Assembly: GCA_036279975.1 (NCBI GenBank)
Contig: DASURP010000006.1
Location: 1-64,000, forward strand
Length of the DNA: 64,000 bases
Source of the DNA: 66-474 sp036279975
Lineage (GTDB): Bacteria > Pseudomonadota > Gammaproteobacteria > Xanthomonadales > Rhodanobacteraceae
Reading direction: 5' to 3'
Shown: in pieces, positions 54,032 through 61,947 of the stretch
How positions within the stretch are numbered: position 1 is the stretch's first letter
How the letters are laid out: the number at the start of each line of letters is the position of its first letter
Notes under the pieces: model-generated
The model's input: only the letters and a program-made list of their open reading frames with translations
The model's database searches: none
Told to the model about the DNA's origin: nothing
Made by a program: the position numbers and the translations under genes

Positions 54032-54163
54032 GAACCGGGGACCGGAGCAGTGCCGGTCCGTGGCGCGGCGTGCTGATTCACCGCGATGCCACGGAATCCG
54101 TGCTCGCAAGGCTTGCCAGAAAAAACCGCTGCCCTCACCATCTTCCGGTCCCCGATCCCCGCG

Positions 54164-54388
54164 TCAGCGCACGTAGATGCCGTGCGGATGCAGCACGCCG
54201 GTCCAGATGCCGATCACGATCAGGATGAGCAACAACGCCGAGAATGCGACGCGCCGCGTCAGCGCCCACACCGTGCGGCCGGTGTCCTTGCGGTCGGTCA
54301 TCATGAAATACAACGCCTGGCCCAGCTCGAAGATCACCACCAGAAACACGATGATCAAGACGGCTTTGTACAGGGTGGTGAGTGACAT
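54164..54388 (-). CDS. DUF2909 twin-transmembrane protein
   Basis: A 74-residue protein with two membrane helices, TLYKAVLIIVFLVVIFELGQALYFM (in parts) and ALLLILIVIGIWTGVL, joined by a short cytosolic loop TDRKDTGRTVWALTRR. It matches DUF2909, a family regularly found between coxC and surf1. It runs opposite to the oxidase genes, starting 66 bases from SURF1. Function unknown, presumably oxidase assembly. Confidence 0.88.
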   Translation of the reverse strand: MSLTTLYKAVLIIVFLVVIFELGQALYFMMTDRKDTGRTVWALTRRVAFSALLLILIVIGIWTGVLHPHGIYVR

Positions 54389-54454
54389 GGGAAGACGGCG
54401 GGCGGAAACGCCGAGTATAGCGTTGCGTCCCGCGCCGCTGGTGCATGCGGCGTG

Positions 54455-55201
54455 ATGCGCCTGCGGCGCCCCAGCGTGTTCGCGGTGTCGCTCGCCGTGT
54501 TCGGCGTCGCAGTGTTCTGCGCGCTGGGCGTGTGGCAGTTGCGGCGCGCCGCGTACAAGGAAACCGTGCTGGCGCGCTTCCACAATGCCGCCAGCGCGCC
54601 GCTGGTGAGCCTGGCCGATGCGCGTGCGGATCGCGTCCCCGACGCCTACCCGCACGTCAAGGTGACCGGCACCCTGCAGGGCGACCGCGTGTACCTGCTG
54701 GACGACCAGATGCGTGCCGGCCGGCTGGGCGTGATGGTGTTCGTGCCATTCAAGCCCGAGGATTCCGCACGCCTGCTGCTGGTGAACCTCGGGTTCCTCG
54801 CCAGGATGGGACCCGATACCACCACCTTGCCGGACATCCCGCCGATCCCGGGCCATGCCGTCACGCTCGAAGGCATTTACGCGCCGCCACCGCTGCCCGG
54901 CCTGAAACTCGGCGGCAACCCGTTGCCGCGCGAAAGGACCTGGCCCAAGCTGGTGACGTTCATCGACCTCCAGCAGATCGCGTCCGATCTCGGCGCCGCG
55001 GTTTATCCGCATGTATTGTTGGCCGACCCCGATCCGCACAGCGCCTACATCCGCAGCTGGACGGCCAACGTGATGCTGCCCGCCCGGCATCGCGCCTACG
55101 CCTTGCAGTGGTTCAGCTTCGCGATCGCGGCGATCGTGATGTTTTTCGTGCTGCATCGTGTCAAACACGGTGACGCCGCCGCAACCGACGACGAGGAATA
55201 G
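54455..55201 (+). CDS. SURF1-family oxidase assembly protein
   Basis: A 248-residue protein with two membrane helices, near residues 8-28 and 210-230, around a periplasmic domain holding the family motifs GVWQLRRAAYKE and LPRERTWPKLVTFIDLQQI. SURF1 delivers or stabilises heme a during maturation of subunit I. The start may be the GTG at 54452 or the ATG at 54455. Its TAG stop at 55199-55201 abuts an inverted-repeat element and could form part of its target-site duplication. Confidence 0.93.
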   Translation: MRLRRPSVFAVSLAVFGVAVFCALGVWQLRRAAYKETVLARFHNAASAPLVSLADARADRVPDAYPHVKVTGTLQGDRVYLLDDQMRAGRLGVMVFVPFKPEDSARLLLVNLGFLARMGPDTTTLPDIPPIPGHAVTLEGIYAPPPLPGLKLGGNPLPRERTWPKLVTFIDLQQIASDLGAAVYPHVLLADPDPHSAYIRSWTANVMLPARHRAYALQWFSFAIAAIVMFFVLHRVKHGDAAATDDEE

Positions 55202-55202
55202 G

Positions 55203-55471
55203 TGGGCCTGTTGACGCTATGCCAAACGGTCGCGCCGTCGGCTATTTGCCCGCAGGGCAAGGAAGAGCGAGGAAGATGTATGTCGATACATAAACGAGTG
55301 ATGACACTGCCATGCGGGCAAATGGCCCCGGCCCGGAGGGTTGCTTCGCAGCGACCACCAGACTTCGGTGCACGCCTTGGCCATGGGACCACCATGGCAC
55401 TGCGGGGTGCGCCTCGTCTGGCAGCCGCTGCGGAAGCAACGCGGCTCGCTTGGCATAGCGTCAAGAGGCCC
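55203..55471. mobile_element. MITE-like element with 22-bp terminal inverted repeats
   Basis: Left end GGGCCTGTTGACGCTATGCC-AA (55204-55225) and right end TTGGCATAGCGTCAAGAGGC-CC (55450-55471) are inverted copies with one mismatch. TAGG on each side (55199-55202, 55472-55475) may be the target duplication. Inside are two more inverted pairs: ATTTGCCCGC (55244) with GCGGGCAAAT (55314), and GTTGCTTCGCAGCG (55340) with CGCTGCGGAAGCAAC (55426). There is no transposase. The element is non-coding as far as I can see. Confidence 0.7.
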
Positions 55472-55475
55472 TAGG

Positions 55476-56033
55476 ATGGATTTGCGCAATCGACGCCGCC
55501 TGCAAGCCGTGGTGATCGTGGCCATCTTCGCGACCTCAATGATCGGCGCGGCCGTGATGATGGCCTCGGGCTGGTCGCCGCCCACCCGCAGCTACGGCAC
55601 GCACATCCGGCCCGAGCGCGACCTCGCGCAAATGCCGGTGCGGCTGGCCGACGGCAAGCCGTTCGCGTTCCACGGCCGGGAACCCGCATGGACGCTGGTT
55701 GCGCTGCCGGGGCCGCATTGCGCCGAACGCTGCCTGCGTGAACTCGACCTGGTCCACCGCGCGCAAATCACGCTGGACAAGCAGGCCGACATGCTGCGGC
55801 TGGTGTACCTCGGCGCGCCGCCGCAGGGCGCCGCGGCAGAAGGTTTCGACAAGGTGTGGACGCTCGCGACCACCTCTTCCCCGGCACTCGAGGATTTTCG
55901 CGCGACGGCACCCGACAGCGTGAGCGCGGTGCTGGTCACGCCGGGAGGCAAGGCCATGCTGAGCTATCCGGCGGGGTTCGACCCGGCGCGCTTGCGGCGG
56001 GACCTCAAGAAAGCGGTGAAGGTGGCGCTGTGA
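55476..56033 (+). CDS. SCO/thioredoxin-like protein of the oxidase locus
   Basis: A 185-residue protein with an N-terminal membrane helix (AVVIVAIFATSMIGAAVMMA) and a periplasmic thioredoxin-like domain. It has a Cys pair, Cys82 and Cys86 in PGPHCAERCLREL, spaced like the CxxxC copper site of SCO proteins, but the conserved copper-binding His near the C-terminus is not seen. It may be a thiol-disulfide reductase for the CuA site rather than a copper donor. Its ribosome site (AAGAGG at 55463) lies in the terminal repeat of the preceding element. Its stop overlaps the ctaA start (TGATG). Confidence 0.8.
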   Translation: MDLRNRRRLQAVVIVAIFATSMIGAAVMMASGWSPPTRSYGTHIRPERDLAQMPVRLADGKPFAFHGREPAWTLVALPGPHCAERCLRELDLVHRAQITLDKQADMLRLVYLGAPPQGAAAEGFDKVWTLATTSSPALEDFRATAPDSVSAVLVTPGGKAMLSYPAGFDPARLRRDLKKAVKVAL

Positions 56034-57310
56034 TGCCGGCGACGAATCTGCCCCTGCGCGCGCTGGCGTGGGCCGCGTGCGCGCTCGCTTTTTTCCTCAT
56101 CATGTACGGCTCTTTCGTGCGCCTGTCCAATGCCGGGCTGTCCTGTCCCGACTGGCCGACCTGCTACGGAAGGGTCAGCTGGCCGGTCAAGCCGGCGGCC
56201 GTAGCGAAAGCGGACAAGGCGTTCCCCAACCGGCCGGTGGAAACCCACAAGGCCTGGCGTGAGCAGACCCATCGTTTCGCCGCGGGCACGCTCGGCCTGC
56301 TGGTGCTGGCCGAGGCGCTCGCGGCAACCTTCGCGACCCGGCGCCGTTTCGCGCTGGTGGTCGCGGGGGTGATCCTGATCGGCGTCGGCATACCGCTGTA
56401 CATGGCCCGGGACTACGTGGCCTCGAGCGTGGTCGCTGCCATTGGCGAGGCGCTACTGCTGGGGGCGGCGATCTGCTGGCGCCGCGCCGGCTGGAAGCGG
56501 ATCGCGGTGTTGGCACTCGCGGTGGTGTGCTTCCAGGCCTTGCTCGGGATGTGGACCGTCACGTGGCTGCTGAAACCCATCGTGGTCTCCGGCCACCTGC
56601 TGGGCGGCATGGCAACCTTCGCGCTGCTGGCGTGGGTCGCGTGGCACCTGAAATGGTGTCAGGGACAATTACCCAAGGCTGCGGGGAACGAGCGTGATCA
56701 GCTTCAGCCAACAATTGTCCCCGACACCATTTCGCTGGGGGGCAGGGGGCTGCTTGCGGCGACGATCGTCGGGCTGGTGCTGCTGGCCTGCCAGATCTTC
56801 CTCGGTGGTTGGACTTCGTCGAATTACGCGGCGCTGGCCTGCGGGATCGGCGGCTCGGCGTTTCCGACCTGCCTGGGCCAGTGGTGGCCGGCGATGGATT
56901 TCCACCAGGGCTTCGTCCTGTGGCGTGGCATCGGGGTGGATTACCAGGGCGGCATCCTGGATGCCGCCGCCCGCACCGCGATCCAGATGGTGCACCGCTT
57001 CGGCGCGATCGTGGTATTCGTGTACGTGCTGTGGCTGGCGCGCAAGGCCGGCCGCGCGGGCTTGCGCTGGCATGCGATCGCGCTGGCGGTACTGGTGCTG
57101 CTCCAGGTCGCGCTGGGCATCAGCAACGTGATGCTGGGCCTGCCGCTGGCAATTGCGGTCGCGCATACCGGGGGCGCCGCACTGCTGCTGTTCATGCTGC
57201 TGGTGTTGCTGGCGCGGGCCGGGGATCGGAAGCCGCGCGCGCTGGGGTCACGGTGGTGTTTCGCCGATGGACCCCGATTCACCAAGCCGTCGCCCGAAGC
57301 ACCACTCTGA
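56033..57310 (+). CDS. ctaA: Heme A synthase (COX15/CtaA)
   Basis: A 425-residue membrane protein with eight helices that oxidises heme O to heme A. Motifs are GSFVRLSNAGLSCPDWP, the heme ligand His in EQTHRFAAG, VVSGHLLGGM, and the second-half QMVHRFGAI and VAHTGGAALLL. Two features are unusual. Between helices 4 and 5 about 27 residues (CQGQLPKAAG...IVPDTISL) come from a palindromic insert at 56651-56732. The last ~22 residues (after PRALG) come from a second palindrome at 57244-57314. Both inserts keep the frame, and the catalytic helices are intact. Confidence 0.93.
   Translation: MPATNLPLRALAWAACALAFFLIMYGSFVRLSNAGLSCPDWPTCYGRVSWPVKPAAVAKADKAFPNRPVETHKAWREQTHRFAAGTLGLLVLAEALAATFATRRRFALVVAGVILIGVGIPLYMARDYVASSVVAAIGEALLLGAAICWRRAGWKRIAVLALAVVCFQALLGMWTVTWLLKPIVVSGHLLGGMATFALLAWVAWHLKWCQGQLPKAAGNERDQLQPTIVPDTISLGGRGLLAATIVGLVLLACQIFLGGWTSSNYAALACGIGGSAFPTCLGQWWPAMDFHQGFVLWRGIGVDYQGGILDAAARTAIQMVHRFGAIVVFVYVLWLARKAGRAGLRWHAIALAVLVLLQVALGISNVMLGLPLAIAVAHTGGAALLLFMLLVLLARAGDRKPRALGSRWCFADGPRFTKPSPEAPL
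56651..56732. repeat. REP-like palindromic insert inside ctaA
   Basis: AAATGGTGTCAGGGACAATT (56651-56670) and AATTGTCCCCGACACCATTT (56713-56732) are inverted repeats with one mismatch. The 82-base hairpin-forming segment lies within the coding sequence of ctaA and is read in frame. Its ends, GGTGTCxGGGACAATT, look like the palindromic units mobilised by RAYT (REP-associated tyrosine transposase) enzymes. Confidence 0.75.
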
Positions 57311-57314
57311 CCCC
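57244..57314. repeat. REP-like palindromic insert at the 3' end of ctaA
   Basis: GGGGTCACGGTGGTGTTTC (57244-57262) and GAAGCACCACTCTGACCCC (57296-57314) are inverted repeats with three mismatches. The segment provides the last ~22 codons of ctaA and its TGA stop. A relation to the insert at 56651 is suggested by the shared GGxGTCA start but is not certain. Confidence 0.6.
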
Positions 57315-57341
57315 GGTTTACCAACCGCTTAAAATATCCGA

Positions 57342-58262
57342 ATGTCCACGCTCGCCGGCCAATACCTTGCCGCCACCAAGCCGCGCATCGTCGCGCTGCT
57401 GGTGTTCACGGCCCTGATCGGGATGCTGCTCGCCGCGCCGGGGATCCCGCCGTGGCGCGCGCTGGTGTTCGGCATGCTGGGGATCTGGATGGCTTCATCC
57501 TCGGCGGCGGCGCTCAACCAGCTGATCGACCAGCGCATCGACCGGGTGATGGCTCGCACCGCGCATCGTCCGCTGGTCACGGGCACCCTGACCACGCGCC
57601 AGGTGCTGGTCTTTGCGGTCGTGCTGGGCTCTGCATCGATGCTGATCCTTGGACTGCTGGTGAACTGGCTGACCGCGCTGCTCACCTTCATCGGGCTGAT
57701 CGGCTACGCGGTGGTCTACACCGCGTTCCTGAAACGCGCGACCCCCCAGAACATCGTGATCGGCGGACTGGCCGGCGCGATCCCGCCGCTGCTGGGCTGG
57801 GCCGCGGTGACCGGGATGCAGTCGGCCAGCGACTGGGCCTACGGGTTGCTGCTGGTGTTGATCGTGTTCGCGTGGACGCCGCCGCATTTCTGGTCGCTGG
57901 CGATCTTCCGGCGCGAGGATTACCGGCGCGCCTGCATCCCCATGCTGCCGGTGGTATACGGTGTCGAATACACCCGTTGGCACGTCCTGTTCTACACGAT
58001 CCTGCTGGTGCTGGTGAGCCTGCTGCCGTACCTCACCGGCATGAGCGGCATGCTGTACCTGGGCGGCGCCGCGGTGCTGGGCATCGCCTACCTGTATTAC
58101 GCGGTCCGGCTGATGCGGCCGCCCGATGAGCGTTTCGCGATGAGTGCCTTCGGCTACTCCATCGTGTACCTGATCGCCCTGTTCAGCTTCCTGCTGGCCG
58201 ACCACTGGCTGACCGCGCCGGTGGTGCATGTCGGGGGCTACGTGCTGGAGCGGATCGGGTAA
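57342..58262 (+). CDS. ctaB: Protoheme IX farnesyltransferase (heme O synthase)
   Basis: A 306-residue UbiA-family membrane prenyltransferase with about nine helices, attaching farnesyl to heme B to give heme O, the substrate of CtaA. The first Asp-rich motif is NQLIDQRIDRVMARTAHRPL, and the second lies in the FAWTPPHFWSLAIFRREDYRRA region. LPVVYGVEYTRWHVLFYT is a family signature. It follows ctaA by 31 bases. Confidence 0.96.
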   Translation: MSTLAGQYLAATKPRIVALLVFTALIGMLLAAPGIPPWRALVFGMLGIWMASSSAAALNQLIDQRIDRVMARTAHRPLVTGTLTTRQVLVFAVVLGSASMLILGLLVNWLTALLTFIGLIGYAVVYTAFLKRATPQNIVIGGLAGAIPPLLGWAAVTGMQSASDWAYGLLLVLIVFAWTPPHFWSLAIFRREDYRRACIPMLPVVYGVEYTRWHVLFYTILLVLVSLLPYLTGMSGMLYLGGAAVLGIAYLYYAVRLMRPPDERFAMSAFGYSIVYLIALFSFLLADHWLTAPVVHVGGYVLERIG

Positions 58263-58292
58263 GCTGGCCGCCGGCGCGCGGAGCGGGTTCGC

Positions 58293-60536
58293 GTGCCGAT
58301 GACGAAAGCAGGCGGGGTCGTGGCCCCGCGGCCGGGAGGTTGGCTGCGCTTGAACGTGATTTTGCTGGTGGTCGCGATCATCGCATCGCTGGTCAGCATT
58401 GCGCTGGCGGCGTGGGCGCTGCGCAGGCAGCGCGGCATGCTGCAGGAGCTGAAGGCAGGCCACGAGCGCTACATGTTGCTGGCCGAGTGCAGCAACGACG
58501 GCACCTGGGAGTTCGATGCCGCGAACCGCCGGTTCAGCTTCTCGCACCGGGTCCACGAGCTGCTGGGTTACGGCGAAAAGGACCTGGTCACCCCGGAGGA
58601 CATGCAGCGGGTGATCGTGCCCGAGGACTACCCGGCGTCGCGCGAAAGCATCTATGCGCACATGCAGGCGCACCGTACCGATGAACTGCAGCGGGTGATG
58701 CGCATGCGCACCCGCGAGGGCCGCCTGCTGACCATCCTTGCCCGCAGCGTGGTCCAGTACGCCGAAGACGGCACGCCGCAGCGGGTACTGGGCTCCTACA
58801 CCGACATCACCGACCGCCTGCGGGACGAGCGCCAGTTGCAGATCGCGGCGAGCGTTTTCGAGGCCGGCAGCGACGGCATCCTGATCAGCGACCCGGGCCA
58901 GCGGATCGTGTCGGTCAACAGCGCCTTCGTCCGCATGACCGGGCATCAACGCGAGGAGCTGATCGGACAATCGGTGCGCGACATGCAGGTTCCGTCGGCC
59001 GCGACCCGGGCGTGCGAGCGGGCCCTGCGTGAATCGGACAAATGGAGCGGCGAGCTGGCTTGGCGGCGTCGCAATGGCGAGGGCAAGGCGCTGGACAGCT
59101 CGGTGGTGGCGGTGCGCGATGCCTCGGGAGAAGTTGCCTTCCACATCCACGTGTGCGTGGATACGGCCGAGCTGCGCTATGCGCAGGCGCGCATCCGCCA
59201 CCTTGCCTATTTCGATGCCCTGACCGGGTTGCCCAACCGCACCCACATGCGCGGCCAGTTCGCGCAGGCGCTGGTGAGCGCGCGCCACAGTGCACAGCCG
59301 CTGGCGGTGGCTTTTTTCGACCTCGACAACTTCAAGGAAATCAACGACACTGCGGGGCACAGCGTCGGCGACGACGTGATCTGCGCGGTGGCGCAAAGGT
59401 TGAGCGAAGGCGTCCGCGAGGGCGACGTGCTGTGCCGGTTCGGTGGCGACGAGTTCCTGCTGCTGTTGCCCAATACGGATGCCGATGCCACCGAGGGCAT
59501 GCTGCGGCGCCTGATGGAACGCATCTGCCAGCCGGTCGAAGTCGAGGGCCGCCTGCTCGACATCGCAGCCAGCGCGGGTTTCAGCATCTTCCCGGACGAT
59601 GCGTCGGACGAGGAAAACCTGGTGCGCGAAGCCGATACCGCGCTGTTCCGGGCCAAGGCCGAGGGCGGCAACATCGTGCAGCGCTTCCAGCCCTGGATGG
59701 GCGAGGTCGTGACCTGGCGGCACGACATGCAGGCGGCCTTGCGCGCCGCGATCGTGCGCTCGCAATTCGTGTTGCGTTACCAGCCGATCGTGGATGCACG
59801 CGCGAACCGCATCCGGGGCCTCGAGGCGTTGCTTTACTGGAACCGTCCCGGGATGGGCGTGATCGGGCCCGGCGCGTTCATTGGACTGGCCGAGGAATCG
59901 CGCCTGATCGAGTCGATCGGTGCGTGGGTGATCGACGAGGCATGCCGGCAGGCGGCGGCCTGGAAGCACGCGGGATTGCCGCGGTTCTACGTCGGCGTCA
60001 ATGTGTCGGGCATGCAACTGCGCGTCGCCGGCGCATTCCAGGACAGCCTGGCCGAAGCCATGCACAAGCATGGCGTGAGCAACGACGACTTGATGCTGGA
60101 GATCACCGAGCGGCACCTGGTGCAGGACGTGAAAGGCGGCTTGCCGGTGCTCGAGAACCTGACCGCCAGCGGCATCCGGGTATCGATCGACGACTTCGGG
60201 ACGGGCTATTCCAACCTCGAATCGCTCAAGAACCTCACCGTCAGCCAGATCAAGATCGACCGGACCTTCGTGCGCAACCTGATGACGGAATCCGGCGATC
60301 GCGCGATCGTCAGGTCGATCATCGCGCTGGGTCGCAGCCTGGGCCTGCAGGTGGTGGCCGAAGGCGTGGAGACCGCCGAGCAACTGCAAATGCTGCGTGA
60401 GTTCGGGTGCGACCTGCTGCAGGGGTTCCTGTACGCACGTCCACTCGAAGTGGGTTCGGTGCCCGCGTTCCTCACCGAGCTGGCGGCCGGCAAGGCCGGG
60501 CGGCAGGCTGGCGAGCGCGGCCGCGTTGCGTTGTAA
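58293..60536 (+). CDS. PAS-GGDEF-EAL cyclic-di-GMP signalling protein
   Basis: A 747-residue protein: one N-terminal membrane helix (LNVILLVVAIIASLVSIAL), two PAS domains (about 55-175 and 180-300), a diguanylate cyclase domain with GGDEF near 384 and an inhibitory I-site RxxD (REGD) just before it, and an EAL domain (about 495-740). The EAL motifs are complete: LEALLYW, EITERHL, DDFGTGYSN, KIDRTF and EGVET. Both activities are thus possible; most such hybrids act mainly as phosphodiesterases. GTG at 58293 with GGAG is preferred to ATG at 58299. It sits within the oxidase assembly cluster. Confidence 0.93.
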   Translation: MPMTKAGGVVAPRPGGWLRLNVILLVVAIIASLVSIALAAWALRRQRGMLQELKAGHERYMLLAECSNDGTWEFDAANRRFSFSHRVHELLGYGEKDLVTPEDMQRVIVPEDYPASRESIYAHMQAHRTDELQRVMRMRTREGRLLTILARSVVQYAEDGTPQRVLGSYTDITDRLRDERQLQIAASVFEAGSDGILISDPGQRIVSVNSAFVRMTGHQREELIGQSVRDMQVPSAATRACERALRESDKWSGELAWRRRNGEGKALDSSVVAVRDASGEVAFHIHVCVDTAELRYAQARIRHLAYFDALTGLPNRTHMRGQFAQALVSARHSAQPLAVAFFDLDNFKEINDTAGHSVGDDVICAVAQRLSEGVREGDVLCRFGGDEFLLLLPNTDADATEGMLRRLMERICQPVEVEGRLLDIAASAGFSIFPDDASDEENLVREADTALFRAKAEGGNIVQRFQPWMGEVVTWRHDMQAALRAAIVRSQFVLRYQPIVDARANRIRGLEALLYWNRPGMGVIGPGAFIGLAEESRLIESIGAWVIDEACRQAAAWKHAGLPRFYVGVNVSGMQLRVAGAFQDSLAEAMHKHGVSNDDLMLEITERHLVQDVKGGLPVLENLTASGIRVSIDDFGTGYSNLESLKNLTVSQIKIDRTFVRNLMTESGDRAIVRSIIALGRSLGLQVVAEGVETAEQLQMLREFGCDLLQGFLYARPLEVGSVPAFLTELAAGKAGRQAGERGRVAL

Positions 60537-60595
60537 TAGGCGGTTGCGAGGACCGCAGCCCCTGGGCGCGTCGTGCCCCTGGTACCGCGCGTCCG

Positions 60596-61546
60596 ATGGA
60601 TGATGCCTTGAACGTCTTGATTGATTTCCTGCGCTGGTGGATCCCCTGGGAACCCTCGGTCGTCGTGGTGGCGGTGTTCGCGGCGGCGGTGTGGTTGTAC
60701 TGGCGCGGCGCACGGCGGTCACCCGTGACGGCGCCGTGGTACCGGCAGTTGGCCTTTTGGGCCGGTCTGCTGGTCGTGTACACCGGCCTGCACACCCACC
60801 TCGACTACTACGCCGAGCACGAATTCTTCATCCACCGCATCCAGCACATGGGCCTGCACCACATGGGGCCGTTCCTGATCGCGCTGGCCTTCCCGGGCCT
60901 CACCATGCGGCGCGGGCTGCCGGTGCGCTTCCGCACGCGCTGGCTGAAGCCGGCCCTGGCGTGGCAGCCGGTGCGCATGTTCTTCAACGTGCTGCTGAAC
61001 CCGTTCGTGGCGGCCTTCCTGTTTGTCGGCCTGATCTACCTGTGGCTGTGGCCGGTGGTGCACTTCGACGCGATGCTCGACTGGCGGCTGTACCACGTGA
61101 TGAACTACAGCATGGCTGCCGACGGCATGCTGTTCTGGTGGCTGATCCTTGATCATCGCCCGCGTCCGCCGGCGCGATTGTCGCCGGGGGTGCGGGTGTT
61201 CGTGGCGCTGGCGGTGATCCTGCCGCAGATCCTGATCGGCGCCTACATCAGTTTCACCACGATCGACCTGTATCCGATCTACAGCCTGTGCGGACGCGCG
61301 TTCGCGGGCGTTCCGGCGATCATGGACCAGCACATCGGTGGCCTGATCCTGTGGATCCCGAGTTCGATGATGAGCGTGATCGCCGCGCTGATCGCGTTCG
61401 GCCACTGGTTGCGGCTGGACAGCAAGGGCCGTCTGCCGCGCAATCGCCGCCAGCGCGAGGCGTTGCGCGCGCGGGCGCTGGCGGTGGCTCAGTCGGAAAC
61501 AGGCGGTCCGGAAGCGTTGGCCGGCAGCACCGAAAAATCGACCTGA
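60596..61546 (+). CDS. ctaG: Cytochrome c oxidase assembly protein CtaG (PF09678 type)
   Basis: A 316-residue membrane protein with seven predicted helices and several conserved histidines in the first part (TGLHTHLDYYAEHEFFIHRI, HMGLHHMGPFL). This is the Bacillus-type CtaG, used for copper insertion into the CuB centre of some oxidases, and is not related to Cox11. The ATG at 60596 gives the usual length. Its last 58 bases overlap the convergent PCuAC gene. Confidence 0.9.
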   Translation: MDDALNVLIDFLRWWIPWEPSVVVVAVFAAAVWLYWRGARRSPVTAPWYRQLAFWAGLLVVYTGLHTHLDYYAEHEFFIHRIQHMGLHHMGPFLIALAFPGLTMRRGLPVRFRTRWLKPALAWQPVRMFFNVLLNPFVAAFLFVGLIYLWLWPVVHFDAMLDWRLYHVMNYSMAADGMLFWWLILDHRPRPPARLSPGVRVFVALAVILPQILIGAYISFTTIDLYPIYSLCGRAFAGVPAIMDQHIGGLILWIPSSMMSVIAALIAFGHWLRLDSKGRLPRNRRQREALRARALAVAQSETGGPEALAGSTEKST

Positions 61547-61947
61547 AGGCTGGTGCCGCCTGCGAACTGCAGGATGACCGGCACCTTGTCGCCCGGCTCG
61601 ATGGCGCGGGTGGCGTGCATCAGCATCAGGTGGTAGCCGCCGGGCGCGAGCTCCGCGCTGCCGTGCGCGGGAATGTCGAGGTGATCGACCATCTCCATCG
61701 TGCTGTCGCCCTGCGCGAGCCGCGAGTGGTGCAGCATCACCATCGCGTAGTCCGGGCTGCTCGCGCCGGTGAGTCGCAGCAGGCCGTCGCCGTCGTTCAC
61801 GATCACCGCATAACCCGCCACCGGCAGCCTGGCCGGCAGCCAGCGGATCCAGGCGTGCTGGACTTGAATCGGCGGTGACGCAGGCGCGGCGGACGCGCAA
61901 ACGCCGATCGCCAACATTGCGCCAGCCAGCAGGGCGCGCAAGTTCAT
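61489..61947 (-). CDS. Periplasmic copper chaperone PCu(A)C
   Basis: A 152-residue protein with a signal peptide (to about residue 21, CASAA) and a PCuAC domain. The copper-binding Met/His set is present: MLHHSRL (about 71-77), TMEMVDHL (83-90) and YHLMLM (105-110), matching the H(M)x10Mx21HxM pattern. It carries Cu(I) to the CuA centre or to SCO. Its start overlaps the SCO stop as ATGA (61944-61947), so the two are translated together. Confidence 0.93.
   Translation of the reverse strand: MNLRALLAGAMLAIGVCASAAPASPPIQVQHAWIRWLPARLPVAGYAVIVNDGDGLLRLTGASSPDYAMVMLHHSRLAQGDSTMEMVDHLDIPAHGSAELAPGGYHLMLMHATRAIEPGDKVPVILQFAGGTSLQVDFSVLPANASGPPVSD

Noticed and set aside
54039..54059. GGACCGG-CCGGTCC hairpin after coxC as terminator
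   Set aside because: The stem is only seven pairs and no T run follows, so evidence is too weak for a feature.
57495..60722. 1075-residue open frame on the minus strand across ctaB and the GGDEF-EAL gene
   Set aside because: Low-complexity Arg/His/Gln composition and two well-supported genes on the other strand show that it is a shadow.
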